This document shows positions 1 to 12,076 of a DNA stretch of 64,000 nt, piece by piece (within the stretch, counting starts at the first letter, position 1; each line of letters begins with the position of its first letter). The DNA comes from Neurospora crassa OR74A (taxonomy: Eukaryota > Ascomycota > Sordariomycetes > Sordariales > Sordariaceae): contig NC_026505.1 in NCBI RefSeq assembly GCF_000182925.2, positions 5,022,001 through 5,086,000 of the forward strand, given 5' to 3'. Position numbers and translations under genes: made by a program. The notes beneath the pieces were generated by a model. The model was given only the letters and a program-made list of their open reading frames with translations, did no database searches and was not told where the DNA came from.

Positions 1-58
1 CACCTCCGTCATCACCGGCCGCGAGATGATTAGCAACTTGCTCAAGGGCAAGTTCTAA
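1..58 (+). CDS. C-terminal end of an unidentified protein (partial)
   Basis: The window opens inside a coding region. Read from base 2, it gives the 18 residues TSVITGREMISNLLKGKF and then TAA at 56-58. Codon choice is C/G-rich at third positions, as in the other genes here, and no stop interrupts the frame. The C-terminal GKF is not a standard peroxisomal SKL-type signal. Too little is present to name the family. Confidence 0.55.
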   Translation, partial: TSVITGREMISNLLKGKF

Positions 59-3000
59 GCATTGTGCTTTACGAACTGTCCCCTTCGCGAAGGGTGTTTT
101 GCTTACGAAGGTTTTGGAAACCATGGGATAGAATATAGAGTAGAGATAAGGCTTCTCGGCACAAGCGGCGTCTACGCTAGACCGGAGTTTGGGTTAGATC
201 AAGATATATCCATACCTATATTCACAATCTACGGTAACGTAGTCAAAACATTACTACAAAGATACTCTCTTTTGGAAATGTTCGTCGCCTCTGTTTGCAC
301 ATTCGCTGGTGAGTCCTTGCCCTGAGGTAGTTGTCACAAACCTTCGTAGAGAATGCACGGGTTGGCTTTATTATACCTGTGTTCTGGTTTAGTACAGCTG
401 ACCCGCTCGCTTCCAGACAGACTTCTGTATTGGTGCTTTGTCTTCTCTTCTCTTCACTTCTCTCTTCACTTCTCTCTTCACTCCTCTCTTCACTCCTCTC
501 TTCACTTCTCTCTTCGGCAAAGTGCTCATGTCCGTGCCCATGTTTTCTACATATCTATACATCACTAGGTAACCCCTGAACCGCCGTCGCGCAAACATCA
601 CGATTCCTAACATCCATGTGTACACTCCCTCGGCATTTCTCAGCACGCCTATCTCCTGCTCTAGACTTCATGCCACCAAGTAGTCTATTCCCCCCTTCCT
701 ACGATGACAGCTGGCTATACCTCGGTTTACTGTTATCCTCATTTTACTTCGGCCAAAGTAGCCAGTCCATCACCACGCCACTGCGCCGCGAGACGGGACG
801 GCGAAACGACAAGCTGGACGAAGATGAATGGTTTTACGAACAAATGACGATTCGATTTATTCCAATTTCATCAACTTTTCTTTTGGGGAAAGCATACAAG
901 CACTGAGGGTTACGTTTTCCATGGACAACGCCTTTAGAGTCTGGCATGTTGCCCACTGTGATCTCTTCTTCTCCTGAAGGAAGGTATGCTACATAAATAA
1001 GGCAAAATGGGTGAACACGAGTGTGACTAGATCACGATATCATTGGAGTGGGTGATTTCAGTATTGGTTTGTTTTTGAATGAGACTGAGGTAATTAATTC
1101 AAAGAAAGAAATATTGGATTTTCCAAAATAACATATCGTAATACTTAACAGCATTGCTCGTGCCATGATGCTCTCATGATGGGAGTGTTGTTGCTGGACA
1201 AGAGAGATGTAGTTACGATCGTCAGTCTGGGTCTCTGTCGATAACCAGACTGTGTTTAGTGTTGGACAGAGGTTGAACACAGCTTTGAGACCAGCTTAGA
1301 GTCTTCCAAACCTTCAACGTGGCTTTCATGAGACGTTCAGGAATATAAAATTGCGAGAATACTATTAAGCGCCTGACGTTATCTTCGCCATGTTGTCACT
1401 GTAGATTGTACTTCGTTCAGCTTAGTACTACCGAGTTGTCGTAGTTTGACTATGGAGACTCAGGATCAGCACTCGGCCACAGTTCATCTCATCTTTATTT
1501 AAAGACGTCATGGATGGCACATAAAATTTCCTCATGACCAAAAGTTGCCTATGACTGTGCGTAAAGCCGTCAGGCCTTATTCTCAAGTTTTGAGATTACG
1601 AACAGCGAGATAGAGAGAGGCCTTTGGCGAGGAGTATTATCTCGACCGGGCGGCAGGCAGTTTATCAATGACTTCCTGGGTAGCGGTACCGGCCAACAAG
1701 GCTGATCGACATTGTCAACAGGAAACCCAGACCCATCTGCGTCCCCGCCTGTCATCGCCATTTTCCTCATCATCGGTTTCTCGTAATGGTGGCTTTCAAC
1801 TTCGATATCGTGCGGTTGGTTGGCTTTGGAGTTTTAGACCCCTCATCCGAAGTAGAGCATACAGCAACCGAGATGCAACATGTTATTTTAATCATCACCT
1901 TTGCATGATCAGGACTTCATTTTTTTTCACGCATGACAGCCTCTCTGGGATAACAGGTTTCCCCTTTGGAGGCGTTTTCTTCCCTCATCCGAAGTAGATG
2001 AAGTGGATGAAGCCCCCGTGGGCCCATACTTCCGTTCGCACTGGTGCTGACCGGCCTGGCACTTCCAGGGGTGGACGGGTAAGATCTCTCATGACCGGGA
2101 CACCGAACTCACCTCCGCTCCACGAATCCGTACTCCCAGACTGCCCAAGGCCACAAGGCCACCTTGCATTGCAGGTAGGACGTATGGTGTGAAAATTTTC
2201 ACATCAGAACAAATTTTCCAACGGGCCGCGTGACACTGCTCGAGCGAACAACTAGGCCGAATTTATGGTTCTAGAAGTCATACAGTGGAACCCGGCAGTG
2301 GAGCGAGGTCCAGTGTCGCCATGTTCCTGTGCTTTCGTGCCGCATTAGGGTGCGCTGCTGCTGATGGAAACGCCAGCGGGATGGGTTGACGCCGGCATGG
2401 TGCCGCCGCCGCTGCTTGTTTCTTCTTCTTGACCGCCACGGCAACCAAACAGAACTCCTTTCCTTCTTTCCCCGCTCTTTTGACCCGCCAGCAGGAGCGC
2501 CAGTGGGACAGAAATTGCGGGGAAGAAACGGGACCTGTCAAGCTTCCTGTTTCGTAGGCTCGTAGGGCACTGCGGTGCGCTGAAAAAGGTCCCCCCGAGG
2601 TGCGTTACGGCTATGGGCTTCGCCGCTTCACGTGCCAGTGTTGCTATCGGTCGGCAAGGCTCCCGATAGTGTCAAAATATTGTCGTGTTGTATGGTTTCA
2701 GCGAAGAGCCAAACAGAATCCGGAGGCAAGGTTCTTGACAATTCTCTGGACACAAATAAAAAAAGGTCAGCCGAGAACTTTGGTTCCTTGCATAGGCGAC
2801 ATCCGCGGAAATGGTATTCGCAAGGGGAACGAGGCAGCGAAATCGGGAGCCAATGCCGATCCAACGTTGCCAATGTCGACGGTGGTGGACGACAAGGACG
2901 CCTGTGGGAGGGTAACTCAAGTGCCATGGGACTGCTCCGAAAGGGTATTAGTGAGCCGGTTTGTACGTAAGAGAAAAGAGGGATCCGCCGCCCGCTTGAG

Positions 3001-5332
3001 ACCAACCAGGCATCCAGCTCTACACACGTACCAGCGTCCGTCCTTTCTGCGAGCCTTTTTGAACGATCCGACTTTTTTCTTTTGGCCTGTCGGGTGTACG
3101 TACTGTCAGGGAGGCCACTGCCAAGCACTGTTGCAGACACCGGTACATAGCTGGAACGACGACGACGACTTGAGCCTCCTGGAGGAATCCATCCGTGGAC
3201 GACGACCCTCCGAGAACTGAAGGTAGTATCAGTGTGTTATACAGAGACGCCGGTAGATAATGAACCACCCTCCATTGCGTCAGTCAACGGCAGAGAATAT
3301 TCCAGATAAATGACAGGTCGCATTGGAACGGACTCCATGCCATAATGCTATGCGCAATGACGGGAAATATCGCCAAAGAGTTGAGGCATCAGATGTAAAC
3401 TGCGGTTTTGAGGATCGATGAGCGCTGAAAGCTTGACCGAGTAATCTCGCCAGACGTCTTCCGCACGGGCAGCCGAGCGGCAAGAGTGTGGGAGTTGCCA
3501 AGAAACTTGACTAAAGAGAATGGGATTTGGGGACTGGATGGGGAAGGTATAAGGTAAGAGCAACCTCTTAGCTGCATGAGAAAGGCCGGAGCCGCCTGCC
3601 GTCCACACAGCATCCAAACGTCATCGGAAAGTTTTTCGGCGCCAGTCTTGGCCAGGCAGCTTTGCGCACATACCTAGGGGAGGAGCAGAAAGGATCCGAT
3701 GCTTGGATTATTAGGTAGGTGATTGTTCCGAAGGAAACAAATGGAACTTGAAATCCAACAAAGCGACGGAAGGTACTAGGAAACCACCTGACACCGGAAA
3801 CTGGCAAGGCAAGAAGCTGAAGCCAGGATCAAAGACAGAGGCACATGACCTGTGAGGAGTCTAGGCCTATGCAGGCCCAAGAAACAACGAGATGCTGTCA
3901 TGATAAACACTTGTTGATCGACAATTTAAACCCTTAGAACTAGTGTGCCTGTCATGCCTGCCAATGCCATGGATTTTCCTTATCACTCGGCGGCTGATGC
4001 TGAGCAAATGGTCCAGCTTATCGTGTTTATCTGATTCATCGAGAAGACTACCTACACACCTCATCTCTTGCCCGTTTGGGTTTCATACTGTCCACATGTT
4101 GTCGGCCGGGCATCATGTCATCATCCGCATCGACCGTTGTCCGGTAGAGGCAAAGGCAGAGATAGCTTGGTATCATACGGAACTTCCTTCAGGCTGAACC
4201 ATAATGAACCTTGGATCGCTGGCTGACCGCTCTGTGAGATTAGAAAGCCGTGCAACCACCACGATCCAACTCTTTTGTCCCGTCTGCCCGCTGCGGTCGT
4301 ACAAGTACAAATATCCTCGACTGAAAGGCATCGTGATGCGGGTGGTTATCTATTGCTTATCATTCCCCGCATTGTCTGTTCCTGTTGTTCCATTACAGCT
4401 CGCATTGCACAGACGACACTAGACTGTCTTTGCTGCCAACAAGATGGGTTTTACCCCCTCAACCCGCCATGCTCATCTGAGCAATCTTGCCTCGGTGTTC
4501 CAAGTCATGGATCGCCAGCCCGTAACCTGAAATCATGGACCTCGTGGCCCTCCTTAGCTGCACCTTTATCTAGATACCAAGACCCAGTCATACCGGGACT
4601 GCTACTTTCAGGTACCGGTATCCAATTACCCGGGGTACATAGGGCGATAGTGGGCAGCCTCAAGACTGGGGACCATGATCCCGTCTGGGTCCTGGGCCTT
4701 GCTTCCGTTGCCAATGTCGTTTTCCCCACGATATGCTAGTTGTCGATGAGGCCAATTGGACGGATAACCGTTTCCCCGTGAATGCCACGAAAAAGAAAAG
4801 AAAGAAAGACGAAGAGAGAGAAAAGAAAAAGAAAAGCGTGCATGTGCTTGCTTAGTTGTTTGCTTGTCGTCCTCGAAAAGGAGATGGGCCACCACATCAC
4901 ACGTCGTCGACGAGCAGGACCAGCCGACCAGGGCATGGTGCAGAGTGGAACCCGGTGTCGGGGACGGGGACGGGACCCCGGGTGTGGACTCGCGGTGGAC
5001 TGCATCTCTGGCTCCATCAACCCCGTAAAATCGCAAATTCTTGTCCCTGTCCTCCGTCTGGTGTCCGCCTGCCCTGGAGCCGCTGAAAATGAGCGAGCGG
5101 GACCACTGACACCTTGACGACCCAGACAACCCACGGGAGCCAGAGACAAAACGAGAGGAAGCCATGACCACAGGGCACCATGCCCGGACCATTGCGCGCA
5201 CCTCGCGGGCTTCCCTAGAACTTGGATGGTTCACCCAGTGGATAGCTGCTCGCCATGTGATTGGCCAGAATCGTTTTCTATTTGCTTCCCTTTGTTTGGT
5301 GCTTGTTGAGCCCTTCGCTCTCATCCTCTATG
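59..5332. other. Intergenic stretch, no convincing gene
   Basis: About 5.3 kb in which I see no conserved protein. The longer open frames, at 2600-3220 (+) and 4626-5324 (-), lack ATG starts, motifs and coding-like composition. The stretch contains a pyrimidine-rich tandem array near 441-515 and a 17 bp direct repeat (CCCTCATCCGAAGTAGA) at about 1839 and 1984. The left end should hold the 3' UTR of the partial gene and the right end the nmr promoter. Confidence 0.6.
441..515 (+). repeat. 12 bp pyrimidine tandem repeat
   Basis: Five or so copies of a TTCACTTCTCTC-like unit, with CTTCTC-rich lead-in and a few C/T exchanges. The whole array is polypyrimidine on the + strand apart from one A per unit. 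It lies in the likely 3' flank of the partial left gene and produces spurious open frames. Confidence 0.85.
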
Positions 5333-6476
5333 GTACTTAGTAGCAGCCAGGGGACCTCCTTGCTATTAAACCGCAGTCCGTCCATACGCTCGCGCTTCTC
5401 TCGTTCTTGTTTCGATTTCAATCCCTCTTGCCCGCTGCTGTCAACGTCCTGCTGCTGGGTACTTCCGAGATCTGAGTTTTTTTCTGCTGTGTTGGACGGC
5501 CTTTCCCGAGTTCCCTATCTTATCGGCTGCCCATAGGCATCTGTAAGATCTCGCCCACAGGCATCTTTTGTCGATTTGATCTTCGAATTCCGGGTCCCCG
5601 CCCCTGAGTTGGCAACGCAGCAGACGACATCGTTTTCAGACACTACAACAGGTACGAGGAACTTGTACATAAAAATAAGTGTACTTACATTATCTTGCTT
5701 GCTGCCGTCCAGTTGGCTCTCACTGAGCCCTCACCTCCCCTGCCCTGTCGTCTTTCCCAGTTCCCCGTTCTGCCCGGCCGCCTGCGGTTTCTCACCCACC
5801 CGACCTACTATCCGTCCAATTGCCCCCGCAGTGACAACCAGCACTCAGTGCAGCACGCAGTACCTACCTACCTACAGCACGCAGTACATCTCTAACACCG
5901 CTGCCATTGGAACCCCGCTGATAGATAAACGACGGGGCAAGAAAGAAAAGAGAAGAATACGCCATCGACGCAGCAGCACGATACCGCCATTCCATCCGCG
6001 GTACACGGGGCCACTGTTCCGCCAGCAAGCACATCAGCAGACCAAGAGCAACCCAATCGAACCGCTGCCCTGCACTTTCTGGGCTGTTTCCTGTCCTCGG
6101 TCGCATTTCACTCACCGGTATCGCCTACGCCGCCCTTGCGCTTCCAGATCCACGATCGCCCGGTCTCGTGCTTGGCTCAACTTTTTTTTTTTTTTTTCCT
6201 CTCTTCTAACGGCCCATCATCATCACCCTCCCCTGCTGCTCTGCTTCCGAGAACTTAAAGGGTCGCAACGGGAACCTACAGTGGTGGTCGCAACAGGAAA
6301 TTCAATAAGCGCATTAAGCAACAGGCAAGAGCGTCTTTGCGCCTGTTCGGAAAGGACTCCTGTTTTCTGGGGAGACACAGCATCTCTAGCCGGGCTCTCT
6401 TCGTCGTAGAAAAAGTTTGAGACAGGCAGGGAATCTTTGGGAGGACGGTGAAACCCGTCCATCACACTAGCCCACC
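5333..6476 (+). promoter_or_regulatory. Long ATG-free leader region of nmr
   Basis: I scanned this 1144-base stretch by eye and found no ATG on the + strand between the ATG at 5330 and the nmr start at 6477. About 15-18 would be expected by chance. It contains a T16 run at about 6182-6197 and many CT-rich stretches. The simplest reading is a long 5' UTR (possibly with an intron) kept free of upstream start codons. No TSS can be assigned from sequence. Confidence 0.6.
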
Positions 6477-7943
6477 ATGCCGGCCGAAATTCTATCAGAG
6501 CTACCATTGAGGCCAGCACCGAGAGACATCAAAATCCCCAACGCCATGCACAATGAAGAGAGGCGGCACAAACACTCTCGCTCCTCCTACTCAGAAATGT
6601 CCCCTCTCATGTCGCGAAACAACTCTCTGACTTGGCGTCCTGCCAAACGCCCCATGCCGACCCCCGATAAGACGATTGCGGTCATCAACGCCGCCGGCCG
6701 ACAGGCTGCTTCTTTCATCAGAGTAGCCACTGCCGTTGGCTTCCACGTACGAGCCCAAATGAGGAATCTCGAGGGTGTTGTGGCCACCGAAGTGTCGACG
6801 AATCCCAACGTTACCGTTCTGCAGGGCGAGCTTTACACCAAAGAGACCCCTGCGGAAAGTGATAAGGGACAATGTGTCGACGTCACCAAGAATGGTCCCA
6901 TCTCCGGCATCGGCGTGAACGACGCCCTCATCTCCGAACTCTTCAGAGGCGCTCAGCTTGCCTTTATCAACACCACTTTCTATGGCGACGAGGAAAGGAT
7001 TGGCATGGCCCTGGCAGATGCTGCTAAGAAGGCCGGAGTCCAACACTACGTCTACTCCTCGATGCCCGACCACCATGCCTACAACAAGGATTGGCCATCA
7101 CTACCGCTCTGGGCGTCAAAGCACCGTGTGGAGGACTATGTGAAGGAGATTGGTATTCCGGCAACCTTTGTCTACACCGGCATCTATAACAATAACTTCA
7201 CCTCGCTGCCATACCCCCTCTTTTGCACCGATCTGCAGCCGGACGGATCGTGGATCTGGCAAGCACCCTTCCATCCAAACGCCAAGCTCCCGTGGCTTGA
7301 TGCTGAGCACGATGTTGGCCCGGCTATTCTGCAGATTTTCAAGGACGGCGTCAAGAAGTGGGGTGGAGGCAAGCGCATCGCACTAGCATACGAGATGCTC
7401 ACACCTCTAGAAGCATGCGAGGTCTTTTCCCGGGGTGTCGGCCGACCGGTACGGTACGTCCGCGGACCGATCGAGGTCAAGGTCAAGATTCCCGAGGGCT
7501 ATCGAATCCAGTTGGAGGCGCTCGAGGAGCTCTTTAACCTGCACAACGAGGATCCCGAGAAACAACCACCATACTTTGGCGACATTGAGCTTGAAAGAAG
7601 CTGCCCTCGGGCGGCTCTGGAACTGTGGGAAGGTCCAAGAGGACTGGAGGAGTACGCCCGCGAAGTGTTCCCGCTAGAGGAGCAAGCCAACGGCCTCACA
7701 TGGATGATCGAGGAGTATGACGGGGGCGGCGGGAATAATATCGGCAATAATCATAATAATCACCACCAACAGGAGGAACATTACCAGCACCAAAACGGAC
7801 ATCAAAATGGTCACAATGGGATCAATGGGCATATCGTAAATGGTGGAGTTGATTCCGAGAGCGAGGAGGAAGACTCCGATTCGGATGACGAGGGATTGGT
7901 GATGCGAGGGAACAAGCGGGCTGATGAGGAATGGCTCGCGTAG
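6477..7943 (+). CDS. nmr: Nitrogen metabolite repression regulator NMR (NmrA family)
   Basis: A single exon of 488 codons, starting in a good context (CACCATG). Known role: in Neurospora, NMR binds the GATA activator NIT2 and dampens expression of nitrogen catabolic genes when good nitrogen is present. NmrA proteins have a Rossmann fold that binds dinucleotides but lack dehydrogenase activity. What shows it: after a polar N-terminal extension of about 65 residues comes a beta-strand plus the loop NAAGRQAASFIRVA (71-84), the family's modified glycine motif. The NmrA domain continues to about residue 400 (HYVYSSMPDHH, WASKHRVEDYVKE). The C-terminus has an Asn/His/Gln/Gly-rich stretch (about 416-455) and a Ser/Glu/Asp-rich tail (about 459-475) that the shorter Aspergillus NmrA lacks. 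The length and sequence agree with my memory of N. crassa NMR, and this fixes the organism. Confidence 0.95.
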   Translation: MPAEILSELPLRPAPRDIKIPNAMHNEERRHKHSRSSYSEMSPLMSRNNSLTWRPAKRPMPTPDKTIAVINAAGRQAASFIRVATAVGFHVRAQMRNLEGVVATEVSTNPNVTVLQGELYTKETPAESDKGQCVDVTKNGPISGIGVNDALISELFRGAQLAFINTTFYGDEERIGMALADAAKKAGVQHYVYSSMPDHHAYNKDWPSLPLWASKHRVEDYVKEIGIPATFVYTGIYNNNFTSLPYPLFCTDLQPDGSWIWQAPFHPNAKLPWLDAEHDVGPAILQIFKDGVKKWGGGKRIALAYEMLTPLEACEVFSRGVGRPVRYVRGPIEVKVKIPEGYRIQLEALEELFNLHNEDPEKQPPYFGDIELERSCPRAALELWEGPRGLEEYAREVFPLEEQANGLTWMIEEYDGGGGNNIGNNHNNHHQQEEHYQHQNGHQNGHNGINGHIVNGGVDSESEEEDSDSDDEGLVMRGNKRADEEWLA

Positions 7944-9491
7944 CAGGCATCCATCCACATCCACGCAATCGACTGTTGGTAAGAAGGGGAGCATGACAGA
8001 GCATCAAGGGGAGCAAATGGAAACAACAATACCCATCTTCTTACTGTTATCAAAATTTTCTTCCTTTTTTTTTGGGGGGTGAAAAGGCAAAAAGAGAGTT
8101 CACAAAAGCTGGAGTCGGCACCGGGGACTTGTTCATTGGGGTCTGTGATATCATCTTTTTTCTTTTCTCAATTTAAGGATCATCGGAAAGGAATGTCTTG
8201 TCACCACACACATACGCGCAAAATACATGGTAAATGGGTGTGGTTATCGCATTGTGTAAGCGGCGTGTGGCGCGCAAGGGACATCGTCATGGAGGTTAAT
8301 CCAGGGGCCATGTCAGGTTTAAGGTCAATGGCGTATCAAAGAGTGAGGGAATGGGACAAACGAGCTGTCTATCTATTAAGACGGCTTTGGTTGGAATTAC
8401 TACAACGATAGTGTACACTACAAAGGTCTGCATATGTCCGTCTTTACGGTCATCACACTTTTATACGTATTTGACTGTCGGTTGACGGCCTCACTACACA
8501 CACTTTGGTGTTTGAAGAGATAAAAACTGGACCTTACCTATATCAATGCAGCACAAACACTCATTATCTTGCTCTGTGCCCGAAGTTCTGTATTTCCTCT
8601 ATCACTGACGCCACTCCAGGATCAATTGATTTTTGGATCTAGCGATCGAATTTGCGAAGTGTTCATAGCGCGAGATGTGCGACCTCAGCTGAGTTCCGTT
8701 GTCGCGATCCCCTTCTCTGCAACTGGCGTCGACTGCGCCCGTCGTGGGAATTACACGATCACAGTTCAGCGATGGAATGCTGGGATGGAAAATAACTTAC
8801 ACGCCTACAAATGCCGTATGTTCATGTTAGGAGTATTGTAAGCATAGATTACGTTGAATGGAAGGAGCAGGCGAGGAGTAAGCAGTGCCGATTTGCAAGT
8901 CACGCATCAAACATGAAGTCACGGATCAAACTTTGATGTTTTGAAATCAAATCAAATCATTAATTAACGCCGAGCGAGAATGTAAAACCCTATGTGTGTG
9001 AAACCTCTATAACCAAGAATGCGATGTGGTATGGTATCCCTTCAGTTTTTTTGCCGGTAACCCTTCTTCCTTCTTTCTTTCCTTCTGTCCGCTTTTTGAT
9101 GCTTTCCGCTCTAACCCGAGATCTCCATCCATCTCGGCCGATGCAACAGTCGCCCGCCGGTAGATGGGAATGTTGTTTGGGTTGATAGTACGCGTATCAA
9201 TCGAACCAACTGACAACATCCTGTTATCGTCCCTCCCTGCAGCCACTCTAGGCTAGCTACTGTGAATACTGACTGACCATCAATGGCCTGGATTTGACAA
9301 ATGGCATGTGCCAGAGACGCTGCTTTCCCTCACGTATTGGTAAGTACTATCCGGCGTCGTGTGTGTGCCGTGATTAGTTTCCCTCTTGACGCTTGTAGTC
9401 CCGCACTTGAACACCAAGTTGATACATGACGAAGCGTTGTGGTGGCAGCTGCGCAGTTTCGATGCCTGCCCCTAGTCGATCGACCACCACC
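7944..9491. other. Intergenic between convergent nmr and FCF1
   Basis: About 1.5 kb between two convergent genes. It should hold both 3' UTRs; a T8/G6 run follows the nmr stop at about 8066-8080. No other gene or RNA is visible. Confidence 0.6.
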
Positions 9492-10347
9492 TTACGAGGC
9501 AGGAGCACCAGGGAGTCTCTCGATGGCGTACTTGCCCTTGCCGCAAGACATGATGGGCACACCAGGAACCTTGCGGATTCTCCTCTTCAAGTCTCTATCG
9601 TTGGCTGTGTATTGCAGAGTTAGCATACATACTTACATACATACATACACACGCTCGACAAGTGGTGGGACCGGGTAAGTGGAGAAACGCAGAAAGAGAA
9701 GGAACACATACTAGCAACGATATATATCCTGTGCTTCTGGATACGCTCGACAATGCAGTCATCGGCGTACGTTCCCTTGTGATCGCAAGTCAGACGAGTC
9801 CACCGCTCGTCACGGGCAATCATCAGCGCAACGCGGTACTTGGGACCGAGCTTCTCCAACTCGGCCATGACGCAAGATGTAATGATGATGTTGACCGAAG
9901 CAAAGAGGCAGTCCATGGCGGACTCCATGAGGGGGAGCTTGGCGCCGACGGTTCGGGAGAGGAAGTTGGTATCGACGAGGACGTTGTAGGGAGGCACAAG
10001 GGCCTCGTTGTGCTGAAAGAACATGGACGAAGGCATCTGGGGGATCTCTCGGACGGCGGCCTCCTTCTTCTTTTGCAACTCCAACTCTTGCTTCTTCTGG
10101 ACCTCGGTCTTGCGGCGCTCATCGTTCTTGCCGATCATGCGCTTGACCTATTGAGTGTGTTAGTAAGTATGTTTTTATGACAATATGTCTCATAAACATT
10201 GTCATTTTCATCATACACACACACATATTGGCCATCACCCCAAGGGGGTTGAGGTCAATGGTGGTGAGTGTGAAAAGTGAGATGAGAAGGGGGATTAAGG
10301 AAGTCACGTGCCGTAGCGAATTTTCTTGTCCGTTTAGCGACACCCAT
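9492..10347 (-). CDS. fcf1: rRNA-processing protein FCF1 (PIN domain)
   Basis: Three exons read 10347-10312, 10147-9712 and 9604-9492, giving 194 residues (yeast Fcf1 has 189). FCF1/Utp24 is the PIN-domain nuclease of the small-subunit processome; it acts in the nucleolus on pre-18S rRNA. The N-terminus MGVAKRTRKFA matches the basic start of the family. The acidic PIN residues are visible: D71 in LVDTNF, E108 in CVMAELEKLG, D141/D142 in YADDC and D160 in ATND. Intron 2 (107 bp) has GTATGT and CAG ends and carries a CATA-type microsatellite. Intron 1 (164 bp) begins with GC (GCACGT) and ends CAATAG after a good CTAAC branch site. No GT donor keeps the frame between KFA and VKR, so a GC-AG intron is the best model. 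The gene is convergent with nmr. Confidence 0.92.
9622..9652 (+). repeat. CATA/CTTA microsatellite in FCF1 intron 2
   Basis: A short run of ATACATACTTACATAC-type units inside the second intron of FCF1. It has no effect on the coding frame and lengthens the intron to 107 bp. Confidence 0.8.
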
Positions 10348-12076
10348 CTTGACGAGATCTCAAAAATCAATCGAAGTGGAAAAAGTCTGTTATGGATGTC
10401 AGGGGGTCAACTGTTGTTGTGCTAGATTTGGCAGTCAAGACAAATGGGCGGTTCGTCGGAAATTCGGGCGGCCGCAAAGTCGTGATAGTTGATTTGGTGG
10501 TGAAGGCGATTGATGGTTCGTATAAAATTTTGGACCACACTGAGAGCGACCATCTGACAGTAGAGGTACACTTGCAGTGTGATTCGGTGGTTTGCCAAGC
10601 AGCCGGGCAGCTTCGAGCTACAGACAAAGTGGCAACCGAGCCTGAGCACCGCAAAATAGGAAAAGCACAGGCCATATCAGCAGCTGGCCACAGATGGCAG
10701 CTTGGGTAGCGGGAAGCCACTCTCCCACTGCCTGTGGAAGTGCAGTGCTCCGGCGTGCTGGTCTGCAGGGCGCTAAAAATTGTATAGGATTGGGCTTCAG
10801 GCGTTGAGGTCACTGCAGCCGCCGCTGGAGGGACCGACTGGACAGATGAGCACTGTGCAGATAGCGGCCAAGCACACGGCGCGACTGCTGCATCAGATGT
10901 TTTGACCCAAGAAAGGAAGGGCCGGACGTCATGTCGTCAACCGTGCAGCTGTGAAACATTGAGCCTCAAGTGGAAGCAGCAGAGACATCTTTACTTTTTT
11001 TTCCAAGGACTAGACTAGTGTACGATTTCGTTCAGATGAGGGGGAACTCGGATCGGCCTTTCAGTCAGAGGGCAAAACCAGGGTTTGAAATAGTACCTCT
11101 AGTGTCTTCACTTGTCTTAGCAAAACCCTTCTTGCAGGCGCTACTTACACACTGACTTGAATGACGTGCTGCAAGGGCCGTTTCTGCAGCCAGCATTTTA
11201 TACGATGGCATGCCTGGCTCTTCGCCCTTGATGGATGCCATACCCAGACATAGGTTATCCATGTGTGTCTAATCATGTCCCAGCATACCGTCCATGCAAG
11301 TATTTACCAAAGCCCAACCGTTTTTCACGACGGACGGATTACCAGAGTGTACTGAGCTGAGTACTAAGGGCTGAGAGTTGACGTTACGTTGCCCTGAGCT
11401 GAGGACGCCGCGGCGCAATTGTTTCCCAGAATCACGACTGCCCTGGCAGGGAGTGGCTGAGTGTGCGTGTGAGTGGTCACCTGAGTGGTTCCCTTGGGTC
11501 AGGTTAGTCTGGGGGAGCAGCGCCGAACTAAGGAATGGAGAAATCGGGGACCAACACAAAGGCGGGCAAGACCTAAGGGGTCCCAGTCAATTGGTCCCCG
11601 TGGGCGCCTTCCAACTTCTTCCCTCTCCTTTTCCCTGGCACCACTCCTCATTCAACCTTTTCACTCTCTAGATCCCGTTGGCTCCATCCATGCATCTCTT
11701 GGTCAATCTCCCCTCAAAGACGGCCATGACCTGATTTGGTCAAGTTTGCAACACTCGTTGACATTGAATCTCATTCATCCACTCAGACCAGACTCTGATG
11801 CTCTCAGCAAGTGCCTGATTCTACTGTCGTTTTGTTTTCTCTCTCAGGATTTACCACGGCACGACGCTCTTGGGTAACCACCAGTTCCCGATTTTCGGCC
11901 ATTCACCACCCTCACATCAATAGCTCCAGATCGTGGCTGCAGCCCGTCGTCGATCTAGCTTACTCTGCATCATACCTTGGTGGATATAGGGACCAATTCC
12001 CATTTCTCGGTCCTCTTGGTCAAACCCCTTCTTTAGACGTCCCCGGACCCGGCGGGACATATCCATAGCGACCACC
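10348..12076. other. Divergent intergenic region of FCF1 and the 12077 gene
   Basis: About 1.7 kb between divergent genes, so it must hold both promoters. Open frames here lack ATG starts or sequence character. The segment from about 11600 is CT-rich and looks like the 5' leader of the downstream gene. No specific factor site is claimed. Confidence 0.5.

Noticed and set aside
2600-3220. 206-codon open frame on the + strand
   Set aside because: It begins with GTG rather than ATG, overlaps similar-length frames on the other strand, and has no motif or coding-like composition.
4626-5324. 232-codon frame on the - strand
   Set aside because: Ser/Arg/Thr-rich with no recognisable domain and overlapped by equally long frames; probably chance in GC-rich DNA.
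5576-6409. 277-codon frame upstream of nmr
   Set aside because: It contains no ATG at all, is in a different frame from nmr, and includes a T16 run. It is better explained as CT-rich leader.
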